This document shows positions 35,831 to 47,645 of a DNA stretch of 64,000 nt, piece after piece. Under the pieces are notes generated by a model. It ran no database searches. It worked only from the letters and a program-made list of their open reading frames with translations, and was not told where the DNA came from. How positions within the stretch are numbered: the stretch's first letter is position 1; the number at the start of each line of letters is the position of its first letter. Position numbers and translations under genes: made by a program. Source of the stretch: Paraphysoderma sedebokerense (taxonomy: Eukaryota > Blastocladiomycota > Physodermatomycetes > Physodermatales > Physodermataceae); assembly GCA_025602915.1 (NCBI GenBank), contig JAHLJZ010000025.1:62001-126000 (forward strand). The letters are read 5' to 3'.

Positions 35831-37567
35831 ATGAATACCACAACTGGAACCAAGTTCGCAATCTCTAAATTGCCTTATCAATTATGTCCGCTGATTACTC
35901 TATCATCACACATGCGACGAACTCTCCCCCACATTCATTCATCAATCCGAAAAATGAGTTCGCCGCCAGTTGTTAAACCATCAAGTCAGTTTCATTTGTC
36001 TTCGCTCAGTTGTCCATTACTGTTCTCGTAGAAAGGATGTTTATATATTCTCTCGCTTACATGATTTAATGTCACAGCCTCTTCTTCCGCGACGCCTAAA
36101 AAAACCACGATTCAAACGATACGGAATCTTTACAAAGCAAAGGAACCAATAGTGATGGTGACTGCCCATGATTATCCGTCTGCTACATTTGCAGAAAATG
36201 CGGGCGTGGACATTTGCTTAGTGGGAGATAGTTTAGCTATGGTTGCCTTAGGCTACGAGAGTACAACGAGTATTTCAATTGAGGTATATAGCATTTCACC
36301 GCACATTCTTGAAGGACGATATGATGCTCTTTTTTCGATTGAAGAAGAGGCTTATAGACCCGATGGATGTGTTTAAATATTGAGCTGGGTCGACATTCCG
36401 ACAACGGCGGAGTGAGGGCTACAAGACATATCATCATGGATCCCGCCATTTTCGTCTATGTCTTCTAACTGAGTTCTTTCTCCCTTCCGTGTTTTGTGTA
36501 TCGTTCTTCAACCTATTATCTGCCCTTCCTAAATAGGAAATGCTCCACCATTGTCGTGCTGTTGCTCGAGGCGCGAAATCACCGTTCTTAATAGGCGATA
36601 TGCCGTTCGGTAGTTATGAGACTTCAATCGAGAACGCTTTAAAAAGTGCAGTCAGGTTTATTAAAGAAGGGAATATGGAGGTGTGTTGGTCAACTGACTT
36701 TTGTTCCATCTTCTTCTGATTCTTCCTGAGACCATTTGACATCTTGATCACTAACCTTCTTCTGGATCTTAATCACCGCCCCCGGCTTGGTTTTTCTCTC
36801 TGCTTTTCATGCATTTTCCATACCTTCGTGTCATAACCTGTCAACAGGCAGTTAAACTAGAAGGAGGTGTTGAAATGGCGGAAACTATACACAAGATTGT
36901 TTCAGTTGGCATTCCTGTGTTGGGACATGTTGGGTTAACTCCACAGCGACAGAACGCTTTGGGTGGATACAAAGTTCAAGGGAAATCGTTCACGAAGGTT
37001 TGTGTACCATAATATTGTATTCTGGCCGCATGTCAATTCTGCTCCTTCTCTGATATCCTAACCACACTTTTTGTTTAATTTGTATGCACATTCCACCAAA
37101 TCACAGGCAAAACAATTGATTGAGGATTCGTTAGCTTTGCAGCAAGCAGGATGTTTCGCCGTTGTTCTTGAAGCGATCCCAGAACCGGTAGCTAATTACA
37201 TTACTGAAAACCTTTCAATTCCTACGATTGGTATCGGTGCTGGAAAAGGTTGTAGCGGGCAGGTGTTGGTTCAGTTGGATATGATTGGTGGATTCGACCG
37301 TTTTCTGCCAAAGTATGCCTTCTTTTCGATCCATTCTTCGCAATTTTTTTCTTGTCGTCAAGGCTATCAATTCTTATCGTTTTCCTTTCTGCTGTGATTA
37401 GGTTTTGCAAGCAATACGCGAACATTTCGCCTCTCGTTGTTTCTGCAATTGAGAATTATAAAAAAGAAGTAAAGACTGGAATATTTCCGGCAGATGAACA
37501 TTGCTATCCAATGCCCGCGAAAGAATACGAAAAATTCAAAGAATACGTCGAGAATCAAAAGAAATAA
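35831..37567 (+). CDS. panB: 3-methyl-2-oxobutanoate (ketopantoate) hydroxymethyltransferase
   Basis: First committed step of pantothenate (vitamin B5) synthesis: adds a hydroxymethyl group from methylene-THF to 2-oxoisovalerate. Six exons: 35831-35984, 36078-36283, 36537-36680, 36848-36997, 37107-37312, 37402-37567; 341 aa, similar to yeast Ecm31. Motifs: [30 protein letters not shown] with metal-binding Asp, [58 protein letters not shown], and [17 protein letters not shown] near the end. The N-terminal 60 residues are basic and Ser/Thr-rich with several possible start ATGs, compatible with mitochondrial targeting. The gene suggests pantothenate prototrophy at least for this step. Confidence 0.96.
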
Positions 37568-37797
37568 CATAATTCCGGGTCTCAGATTTAATCAATTAGT
37601 ATTATCCATGGAGTTTCATATAAACGGTATTTGGAGGGCAGAAAACAAAGAGATTTGGAAAACTTGCACATGTAATATTATATTCTAAATTAGGTTAGAC
37701 TATCGTGTTATTTATAATATTCGACTTTGTTTTTACTATAATACACATAACACACTCAAGTGAAGCTATAGACGTTATCACTCCTTTATCCAGTGTT

Positions 37798-39974
37798 TTA
37801 TTCATATGAATTTGCTTTATGCTTCGGAAGAAATTTGAATTCAGGAGGAGTTGGACCTAAAAACATTTCACTGAAGCCAAAAGACCAGTTAGTTATGAAC
37901 AGATATGCAAGAGCTCAGGTTATATAGGCACCTAATTTTTAACCAGTCTTTTACATCATCACTCGCCAATAACGTTTCCATTTCACATCGTCCTTTAAAC
38001 TTGGGAGGGCGGTCATTCATCTTTTGCGGTATGACTTCTAATAAACCCGTTGGGATATAGCGATACAGAAACGATTGCCATTCAAGTAAGAAACGACGTG
38101 TAGTATTTACACCTTGAATGTCAGAACCCCAATGGGTTAAGCCATAAGAAACGAATTTCTTGTAGATTTCCATACGATCAGAAGGGCGAGGATCCAGATG
38201 GTTTCGTGACTGTATTTCTGTAACCATCAATTGGGGCAGAAAACAAATAAATCTGTTAGCAATCAATATCCCCGACACTTGAAAGAAATAACTGTGCAGG
38301 GTATAATTGCTGAAAAAGTGAAGCACCTTCGAAAATCCATGGCTTAATTAATGCACCCCTTCCGATCATGCACCCATCTAAATTTGTATCTTCTAAATGC
38401 TGATAATATTCTTCCCAGGAGAGAATATCGCCGTTGCCAAAGAATTGCATACGAGGCCCCTTCGATTGTGAAGTCTCAGCGATGTATTCCCAATCCGCAA
38501 GTTTTGTGTACCGCTGCTGCCGAGAGCGTCCGTGAAGCTTTTGATTGACAAGTGATTAGGATATATTGAGGCAACCGGTCAGGAAGAAACTAGAGAACCA
38601 ACTCACGGTTGTCAAAATTGCCCCGGCATCGCGAACAACAGGGACGACTTTATGCGCGATATTCTTGCCCATCGTAATACCCGTTCGAATCTTACAGGTA
38701 ACAGGACAATCCAGCACGTAATCCATCCCCCTAACCATTTCACCCAATCTTTTCGATCTGTCTAACAATGCTGATCCACCGCCGGAGTTAAAAACAGAAT
38801 CGATCGGACAACCCAAATTTAAATCAACGAAATCGACTGACGCGAATTCATTCAAAAGCTCACACGCTTCAACCAAGGACTTTGGCTTGTTGGCGGCAAT
38901 TTGAATCCCTTGTAACGCAAATCCAAATTAGAGATTAGACCAAGCAGTACGGCAGATAATTAAACGTTTGTACCAAACAAATTCTCTGAAGGATGTCGTT
39001 TCGTCAGAGCCCATTCGATGCTCTGAGCAGACATCAAGGCATTTGCGTGAGCCATTTCGCCGCATGTAACATCTACACCATATTCCTTACAAATTCTGCG
39101 AAATGGAAGATTTCCGACGGTCGTTAATGGTGCAAGGTAGGTCTTATGTCGAAAATCAATAAGTTTCTTTTCCCGTGGTGGAAATCGAATACTGGCAATA
39201 TCAGAGTTTACGGTGAGTGTGTCGGGTTCAGTCGCAGGAATCGAGGATTCGACACTTTCTTTCGGCAAACCTTCCACTGCTACTTCTAAATTATTTGACA
39301 CACCATTATCTGCTCTCGATAATTGGTGCATTTTGTCAAGGTATTCACGACTTCGCTCAAACTTAATGGCTTTAGTCCTTAGCGATTTCTGGAGACTTCT
39401 AGGCATTCCGTTCAAAGTCGTGACTTGTTTCTGATATTCCGCATCATTTACTTTCACAGTATCCTCAAGTTGCGAATAATCAGACATATCCGTATGATGA
39501 GTGAAGAAAGTGCACCGAACGCCAAAGCTGCATCTTAATAATTCGGCGTTAGAGATTAGCGTCATTCACACGAGCCCCACCGTAAACTTGCAATACTTAC
39601 TTTCCAAAATTTTCGTACAGAGGACAACATTTGCCTTCGGAGTCACCTTCTTTAGAGTCGATGAATGCAGCAATATCATGGCTGAATTTGCATTTATCAC
39701 CAAAATTACAGACCTCGCCCAATGCGATCTTTGAACACAGCCTGACAGCTTCGGATACACCGCCCTTCGGTCTTTGCTTGTTCTGTCCCCTGCGCCTCTT
39801 TTTTGTCTCTTTCGTATCATCGAGCTTGTCAGCGTCCTTTGGGGTAGTATCCGTTGTAGGTTCCTCAATGCGGGCCTTCTTCGTCGGGGGTTCTACCGGA
39901 TCATCAAAAAGAAGGTACTCTGCTTTTATGGGTGCAACGCCTTTTTTCCATTGATCAATAATTTCGTTCGTCAT
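37798..39974 (-). CDS. DUS3: tRNA-dihydrouridine(47) synthase, Dus3
   Basis: FMN enzyme that reduces U47 in the variable loop of tRNA. Six exons: 39974-39601, 39533-38974, 38908-38607, 38537-38327, 38217-37932, 37870-37798; 601 aa. The N-terminal part has a basic NLS-like stretch ([15 protein letters not shown]) and two CCCH zinc fingers: C-x8-C-x5-C-x3-H starting [14 protein letters not shown], and a second split by intron 1 (ENFGK joined to CSFGVRC). The TIM-barrel part holds [25 protein letters not shown] with the catalytic Cys, [33 protein letters not shown] and [16 protein letters not shown]. The short last exon ends [11 protein letters not shown], a Dus3 signature. It starts 420 bp from the divergent histidine kinase gene. 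Confidence 0.95.
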
Positions 39975-40393
39975 GCTTTATTCGAATCCAGATACATTGT
40001 ACGGAAATTCATCTTACCATGAAGTAGTGCGTGGGTTGCTTATCGCACGTGACGGTTGCAGAAATTCTCCTCCTTCCATTGCGCATCACAGAGTCAATCC
40101 ATTATCCACCTTAGTCTGCGTCGATGAATGTGCACATATAACAGCAGTGCGACTCCATGCGAGGGGGACGTATCCTGAGCGACATATTGAAGCACGCCTT
40201 GTTGAGTTACTGTGGATTCCTTGTCGACGTCGGAAGTCGGACAAATCTACATTCCCTATGAGCCAATCACGCTCATGACCTCGATTTTCTTCGGTATTAG
40301 AAATCTACACGAATTCTTACTTATTCTCGAACTTCGAATTCATTCCTTATATTCACTAAAGGCTCGTCTTGGTTTTGCGAGAACTAAGTTACG
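39975..40393. other. Divergent intergenic region
   Basis: It separates the starts of DUS3 (-) and the histidine kinase (+) and should hold both promoters. A plus-strand frame starting at 39973 overlaps the DUS3 start codon antisense and has no recognisable content. Confidence 0.55.
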
Positions 40394-42354
40394 ATGGATC
40401 TTCTTACATCCTTTCTCCACGCATCGTTCGATCCTTGCTTCGTTTACAATGAGCAATTTAAACTCTGCTCGCATAACTCGGCGTTTGCCGACGTATTCAA
40501 ATGCAATTTGAATCAAACTGCTCAAACCCCACTCTTACAAACGTTTGCCGCAGATTATTTTCGTAATGTTCAACCTATTGTTGCTAGATGGCATAAGGAG
40601 CTTCAGACCAAAGGAATTCTATCCGATGAATTCGTGCAACAAATTGAGCATCCTTTATATGAAGCTATGACATACAGGACGATTTATGTACCCACAGAAA
40701 AGTGGTGTTTGGTGTCTGTAAAATTGAAGGACAGCGTAAGCCGTCGCAAAACGCAGTTTTTCAATGTACTCAGTCATGAGATCCGCACATCCCTAACTAG
40801 TATCGTTGGTGCTGCCGACATGCTATTCCGGTCGAAACTAAACAAGAAGCAAGAAGAATATGTTTCAACACTTCACTCGCCTTGTAAGCATTTATTGAGT
40901 ACTGTTAACGACATCTTGACATTCAACGCACTCGAGGATGGGGACGTGCCAGTGAATCGAGAAAAGTTCAAGTTCATTGATGCTGTGGTGGCCGCTTGCG
41001 GAAGTGCAGAACAGACAGCCTTAAAGAAAAATACACATTTCGCCATAACGTACTTACCGAGTCGTAATGATATCTCGGAACTCACACTTATAGGTGATTC
41101 CGTTAAAGTGACGGAAATATTGAAAACGCTGATGGATGTAGTGATTCGGTTCTCCTCTGATGACAAAATCTTTTTCACAGCAGCAATAGAGAGAGAGGTA
41201 CCTTCTTATATTCTGTAAATACTATGAGTATTCCTTGATATTTTTTTCCTCGCTAGGGACCTGAGGAGGTGGAATTAGAATGCCGAATTTCACTGAATAA
41301 CCGATTTCCACCCGCCCTCCTCATCAACTTAACTTCTTCGACTACTTTGTCCCCTAAGCATGCCACAAATTCAAACGCCTCGAATTCTGTGAATTCTACT
41401 CTTGGAACCAGCTGTATTCGATTGCGCATTTGCCAAAAACTGGCCGAGATTATCAAAGGGAATGTTACTCTAGAAGACACTGACGCGGGATCGACTATTG
41501 TTTGTACATTTAGGTTCTATAAATATGGATCTAAAGCGGATCACTCTCTCAAACTCTCATCTTCGAGTCAAATCTCTAAGCATGCATCTCCTCAAGCCAT
41601 TGCCGATCCCGCCAAATCAAATGACACCTCATCCTCAGTAAAAGCATCTGTCCAGCAGAAACCAAAATCTGCTCCACAGGCAGTGCTCCATACCATTGAG
41701 GAAACTGATTGCGCAATCAATCCGCCATCGTTCTCCAGTTCAACCTTTATTGTGACCCCATTGGAGGATAAAGTATCTTCCTCTTCGTCATCCACTTCGA
41801 CGATATTGAGTTCCGACTCGGATGAAGCTCCGTTTAGTGAGCGAACGCCTGATGCAGATAAGTGGACTCGTCGAATACTATTGGTTGAAGATGAACCAAT
41901 TAATCAGAAGATCATACGAGCAATGCTACATAACCTTAAATATAAGGACGTCACATTGGTAACCAACGGTTTGGATGCTCTTAAAGAACATGCAAAATCT
42001 TTGCAAGAAGGGAAACCGTTTCACGTTGTCCTCTTAGATCAATCGTTACATAATGAAGACGGGGACGATGTTTGTTCCAAACTCAAAGCAGCAGATCCAG
42101 GCCAAATTGTTGTTAGTATCAGTGCGAATGTGTACTTATCACAGAATGAAAGATACAGGGTGGCGGGCTACGACGACGCGTTGTGCAAACCAGTTTTCGT
42201 GAATCATTTGAAGGAAGTTCTGGATAAGTGGTGCAGAGTATTTGACGTCCGAAAGGAAGGGAAGCCCAAGGACGAAGGACTAGTTGCAGTCTCAAAAAGA
42301 TTGATGCAGGCAGAAGGAAAAGCGGGGCTAAGGTTCGCAGGTGGTGGTGTTTGA
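40394..42354 (+). CDS. Hybrid histidine kinase with degenerate ATPase domain
   Basis: Two exons, 40394-41197 and 41257-42354; 633 aa. An N-terminal PAS-like part (to about residue 115) is followed by the dimerisation/H-box FFNVLSHEIRTSLTSIVG, which keeps the phosphoacceptor His but has Ser in place of the usual Pro. The HATPase region keeps its outline yet lacks the key residues: the N-box reads GDSVKVTEILKTLMDVVIRF, without the Asn residues that hold Mg-ATP, no DxGxG (G1) box is present, and the G2 position reads GTSCIRLRI instead of GTGLGL. After a Ser-rich linker, the receiver domain looks complete: LVEDEPINQ (acidic pair), phosphoacceptor Asp in VVLLDQSL, and CKP. The protein may act as a phosphotransfer scaffold or rely on a partner kinase. 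The C-terminus is the real stop. Confidence 0.85.
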
Positions 42355-42553
42355 AAATACTAGTAGCTGGATGTAATAAAATTCGATGATGTTATTTATT
42401 GTTTTCACTTGTATCGGAGAAAATGATTTCATTTCCTTTAATTAGGCTACAGTTTTTCACCGGATGTCTAGTTGCTGTCATCCTTATCTTACATATTTTT
42501 CCATATTGAAGCAATACTTCACTTATTAATGTATTCCCCGTTTGTCTTTTCCC

Positions 42554-45223
42554 TTATTTCGCAAAGCCGCCATGGGCGACATGAGGATTGCTATGATTCT
42601 GACTGTGACCTCCAATTAATTCTATTTTTTGTGGCAATGGATAGTACCTAATTCCCATGTGCTTAAGGGTATCTCGAATGAAGAACACAAGCTTGTTACG
42701 TCTTTCCCACCTCTTAGAACCATTCTGAAAATTTCCTTTATACTGAACCAAAATGGTTAATCGTAGTTTATGACCATCGATAATTTCGGTGGTGAGAATG
42801 TCCAAAAAGTTTCCAAAATCACCAGGGTGTGACTTCATATGATCCCCAATTTTAGATTTTAGTTCAAGCAATTGTTCAAACTGTATGTCAAACGGAACAT
42901 CCAAGAAAATGTTCTCCATCATATCACCAGCGCGTCTACAGCAGAAGCGTTAGAATCAAATTATTGTTTTATGATAAGTTTAATCTTACCTCGTGTTTTG
43001 AATAGCTTTGTGTACCAATTGGCCGTTAGGATAATACACTTCATTACCATCTGGCTTTTTCAGCACCGTTGTGAGAATGTCCATTCGCTCCACAAAAAAC
43101 ATCTCATTCTAAGGCGAGAGAGGAATGTCAATTAACACAATTGTTAATCAGCCATGGTTAACGGATTGAACCATGCACAAAAGGTTACACATACATCGAT
43201 GTATATTTTATCTCCAATATCAAAGGGATGGATGACGAAGAGAAACACCAAACTTTCAAAGAAATTTTTCGCCATCCCACCGATGACAAACGCAAACGCA
43301 AGAATGATCGAAGTCAAGGAAACAAGGAGGTTGAAGACGTTGACATTAAAGACAAGTAACCAAACGACAAGATTTAGCACTGCGACCATCCCCATCATCA
43401 ATCGATCGAGTTTGTTTAGGGCGTATTCAAGTTGATTGAGCGACCTCGAAAGATTTTTGCGCTCGTGATAAGTGTTCAACACGACTGTAGAAGTGGTTGC
43501 ATCAGCATTTGAATTCAAACTAAAGCTGGTAAACTAACAATAAGGAATGAGCATAACTACCATTTTTCCATTCTTTCTTGTCAATTTTACCATCCGCATT
43601 TTTATCAAATGCCTTGAAAAACCCATCTCGCTCTTCCTCCTCTGCATAAAAGCAAGTGAAGTCTTGTGGCAACAGTTCTTTCCTGTTTTTCGATATGAAA
43701 TGGAATAACCGTTTGGCAATCATCTTTGCTTCCTCTGAACTGTTTATCTTTAACTTTGGTATCTTTCCTTTAGCCACATGAATCCCAAGGTTCTCGAAAA
43801 ATTTCAGTTTGAGTTCTTCTGCCGTCTTTACTGACTTTGCATCCGCAGTGTCATGAGATTTTTTTTCTTCAGCTGGCAACAGCTCTTCTTTGGGACTAGG
43901 GGACGATGATAAAATCGGCATACTTTTGGTGTGATTTTTTGGGTCTTCAACGATCTTCAAATCTCCCTTTCCGTAAAACCAAAGGGACCATTTTTCTGAT
44001 GGGCTGTCTCTTGACTCTGGTACTTTTAACCCGCTCCCCACGCAGCGCTTCATTTTCAACTTGTATTGTTTTCTGGCGAAATCAAGCAAATCGAGACTTC
44101 GTTCCGCAAAATTGAGCTCTTTCAGCCTCTCAGCATAGGAGGTTTGATGAAAATCGACGGCAATACGTTGCAGAGAGAGTTTTTGGATTGTGAATAGGAT
44201 TGACGATATGAAACAGCATAATAATGCGTCCTTCAGCCAAAATAACACCCATGTGCATGCTACAGCAACATCAGGGCATTGTACTCGATGCAGTATCACC
44301 CATTCACAAATCAAAGCAACCATGAAGAATATTACCAGCTTAAACCAACCGTAAAGCTGCCGCAGTTGTTCAAGGTATTCCAGATTTGTCAGTGAGTGTC
44401 GTCGCATAATGAACAGCACCGCATGGAACAACAATAAAAGGACGTAATAACCGATCACTGTACTGCACAGAAATAATGTCCAATCCCATAATGTTACATT
44501 CAAGACATTCGGTACTGTCGGCAGTAAATAGGAAACTAGTCCGGGTATTATAAATAAAGCATTAAGAATGAAGAAAATTATTAGACTTTTGGTCCATTCT
44601 GGAATTCGTTCCCACAACGGCTGGTGACTATCATCCGCAAGATTTGATTGAGAATCAGTGACTTTTTCTTCCGTTGGTTTGTCCTCATCCGACGAGTTAT
44701 CCCAATCAAAACCATCATCATCTTCGAACTTCTTTGTCTTTTTAAAACTGGCATCTAGGCTGTATTCTTTCTTATGTCGCGTTTGGAATTTCGATGGAAG
44801 CAAAGGATTATTGGCAAGGTCTCGCGGATTTTCGTCTTTTTCTTCTTTCTCATCTTTTTCGCCGTCTACCGTTATGGAAACTGACTTAGAAATAGATGTT
44901 TCTTCATTCAGTGACAAAGTATCTCTTGCTTTGGTTGACCTTCCAAAATCCCATGACAATCCATGTCTGTGTCCCCTTCGCTTCGGTGGTGATGACGTTT
45001 GCGGCGAGGATATGGAAGACGGTGATAGCTTCTCTTCACTGACATTAATACTAGGTGTCGTCCGTATCGGGGTTACTGCAGGATGTGCATGGGAATGATC
45101 CTTTTTGACCGGTTCGTCTAGCTGGAATGTGTCCAACAATTCCTCGGACACCTTGTCAGAGAGAGCCGCATAACCTTGGGGTGATGTCTGTACTTTCGGA
45201 ATCGGAATCTCCACCTTTGACAT
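42554..45223 (-). CDS. Mechanosensitive channel of the MscS family with EF-hand (Msy1/Msy2-like)
   Basis: Fungal MscS-type channels sit in the ER and shape calcium responses to hypo-osmotic shock. Four exons: 45223-43561, 43484-43195, 43108-42990, 42935-42554; 817 aa. Residues 1-210 are charged and Ser/Pro-rich. Four hydrophobic helices follow (among them SLIIFFILNALFIIPGLVSYLL and YVLLLLFHAVLFIM), then an amphipathic linker. One canonical EF-hand loop, DKNADGKIDKKEW, lies at the end of exon 1. The pore helix and beta domain follow: LAFAFVIGGMAKNFFESLVFLF, HPFDIGDKI, and YYPNGQLVHKAIQNTRR. Exon 2 was started at the CTACAG acceptor (43484) because only this restores a continuous frame into VVLNTYHERK. 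A soil or water organism facing osmotic shock would need it, and for wall-less zoospores it could be important. Confidence 0.93.
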
Positions 45224-45501
45224 GGTATAATTGATAACAGTTCAAAGATACTGAGCCGAATATGCTGTTATATCTATATTCCGTTTAATGGAAACTGTGA
45301 AGAGGGAGAACGGAAGATTTGGCCAAATTCCCCTCCTTCGTCACCCAAGCTTTCAATCTGATGAAAGCCGACTGATGGCGTTGCCATATTGGTATGCATA
45401 GCGATGTTTTAATATGCAGATTATAATATAATGCAGAAATGTGGCTGCTACCGCATGATTAGTAAGAGACATTTATATATTAAGATTCAATTTTCATCTA
45501 T

Positions 45502-47486
45502 TCACACCTTCCGCTTCTTACTAAATCGATCTAATGCCGTCTTTGGCTCATCCAATGATTCACCTCTTCGCTTCTTCTCTCTCTCCAATTTCTCCTTCTC
45601 CAATCTTTCTTGGATCGCCAACTTTTTGCTGTCTATTATATTAGCTTGCTTCTTAAGATATCGCTTAGCAGCTCGATTTCGACCACGCATTTTGTTCCTT
45701 TCCTTCACAGGCTCGTTATTCGCCTAATTTACAGGAAGACATACAAATATAGTCAGTGCCAACCATTCGTTCTGAGGGTGCTAAGCTAAAGAATCATTAC
45801 CTTTGCCATGTGTTGCCTTGTTTCATCCAACGTAGCATGTATACCTTTATCTATTGAACCAATCACGTTTGGATTCAATGTGATCATTTCCGGTTGAATT
45901 TTCTCTAATAAGCTGTGAACCTCCATTTCTTGTCTTTGCCGTTTTGTCTGGTACGGGTTCACCTCTAAGCTGTCATAATTCGGTTCGCCTGCTCCAGGAA
46001 TGACAATAGAGGTGATACCGCGGGTGTGACCAAATCCTAGTGTGTCTTCAAAAGGACAGAACTGCAAGTCTTGTATTTGAGACGATGATTGTAAATGATT
46101 CATATAAGGAGATAACTGTTTGGTCAGGAATGCATCCTTCCATATCTAACGGGTAAAAGAGATTTAAGGTAAGATGCAAAATTCATTCAGCCAAACATAA
46201 CCATCTAACATACCGATACATGCGGACCCCATCCAACTCCCAGAAGCCCTCTTTGCGATATAGACAGACAGGAGGCCGGAGTTGGGGTGTAGTATTGCTG
46301 AAGTGGGGTGAATTTACGAACGTCCCACAATTTTAATTGCCCGTCCAGACCACTTGTGGCCATATACCGACCGGCGTGATCTATCGCGATCGCAGTCACT
46401 GGTCCCTTGTGGCATAACATTTTGACGAGTGGTGTTGTCATATTCGGACTCCAAAATGTCACAGTTCCATTAGAATGTCCGAGATGTATAACGGCATTCC
46501 ACGGATTCTGTGTCATCGTATTGCATTTCCCTAATTTCGTTCTATGTTCGGCAACCACTTTACCAGTTGAGGTGTCTTGATACTTTAAATACCCTGCCTC
46601 GCCCTAACGCCGACGTGATCAGTCTCAACATAAAAACGCAATAGGATATTCCCGCACTTACTATGGACGCCAAAAGGAAATGATACGGCAAAAATTCCAG
46701 CCTGTTCACTTCTGTATGCTTGTGCAATCGGTGAAGTTCAAGGCCACTGTTATCATAAATATAAACATACTTCTTTTGGGCTACGGCAAACATGGTCTCG
46801 TTGTGTAGCCATCTATCGTACGGTTGTACATGTAAGCAATATGAATGTTGGCAGAAATTTCACAGAACACATACTTGACGTCCCGAACAGTTTCTTTTAA
46901 ATGAATTTCACAGCCAAGTTTGCCTGACTTCCAGTCAAAGGTGGCCAAATGACCTTTCTTTCCCCCGATCAGTAGATGCCTAATTTATGACCACTAACGA
47001 ATCAATACACAGTAACCATCTTGCAACACTGAAATTCGCGATTACCTTCCATTCCTCGTATAATCAATCGAATAGGGACCAAACTGGTCAAGTTTCAGAT
47101 CAAACGTCTGTACGAAAGGATTAAATTGGTGAATACAAGGAATTATTTTGACTTATAATGGAGATTGCTCACCTTCGCTCTTGAAGCTAAGTCAAGATGT
47201 TCAGCAATTTCATGCTGCGTAAATTTGAACGTCCTTTCTAGCCCTTCAGCTTCAAGGTACCTGTATAATGGCAATAAAGAGTTTAACCGAAAGCCAATGC
47301 CTTTTATTATACAAAGATACCATACCCAGCTTCAGCAGTCAGTAAGACTTCAGCATCTTTCAGCCTTGATTTAGACTCTTTCTGATGAGTATAGGTTCTT
47401 TCGAGAGCAGCATGAAGCTTTTTGTCTTTGGTTTGAATGAATTTCGGTGGTTTTGCGGAAATTGGTACCTCTTCAATTGCAGTCAT
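45502..47486 (-). CDS. UTP7: U3 snoRNA-associated WD40 protein Utp7 (WDR46/BING4)
   Basis: Component of the small-subunit processome for 18S rRNA maturation in the nucleolus. Eight exons: 47486-47326, 47260-47173, 47107-47046, 46979-46875, 46812-46662, 46603-46214, 46145-45801, 45723-45502; 507 aa. The N-terminal helix ([17 protein letters not shown]) leads into WD repeats such as [33 protein letters not shown] and [16 protein letters not shown]. The BING4 C-terminal signature is present ([40 protein letters not shown]), followed by a very basic tail with many Lys/Arg. It starts 159 bp from the divergent IFT74 gene, so the two share one short intergenic promoter region. Exon phases agree throughout. 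Confidence 0.95.
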
Positions 47487-47568
47487 TTTGAAAATGTAAT
47501 TCTGTATCCAGCATAACCTGAGCCAAGCGACATCGGAGATTCGGTTTGTTTGTAAGACGCGCGTGTCT

Positions 47569-47582
47569 GTTCCCATGGTGAT
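47569..47582 (+). promoter_or_regulatory. Candidate RFX X-box upstream of IFT74
   Basis: The 14-mer GTTCCCATGGTGAT resembles the RFX binding site (half-sites GTNRCC and RGNAAC around 1-3 bases): the left half matches 5 of 6 and the right half 4 of 6 with a 2-nt spacer. It lies 64 bp before the IFT74 ATG in the shared UTP7/IFT74 intergenic region. X-boxes drive intraflagellar transport genes in animals; use of this site here is inference, and a 9/12 match can occur by chance. Confidence 0.3.
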
Positions 47583-47645
47583 GAATGACTCCATCGGTCA
47601 AAATGGAAGCGCGTCATGAATGCTGTCGTACAACGCACAAAAGAG

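Noticed and set aside
40873-41178. Minus-strand frame within the histidine kinase
   Set aside because: Antisense of a gene with clear domain content.
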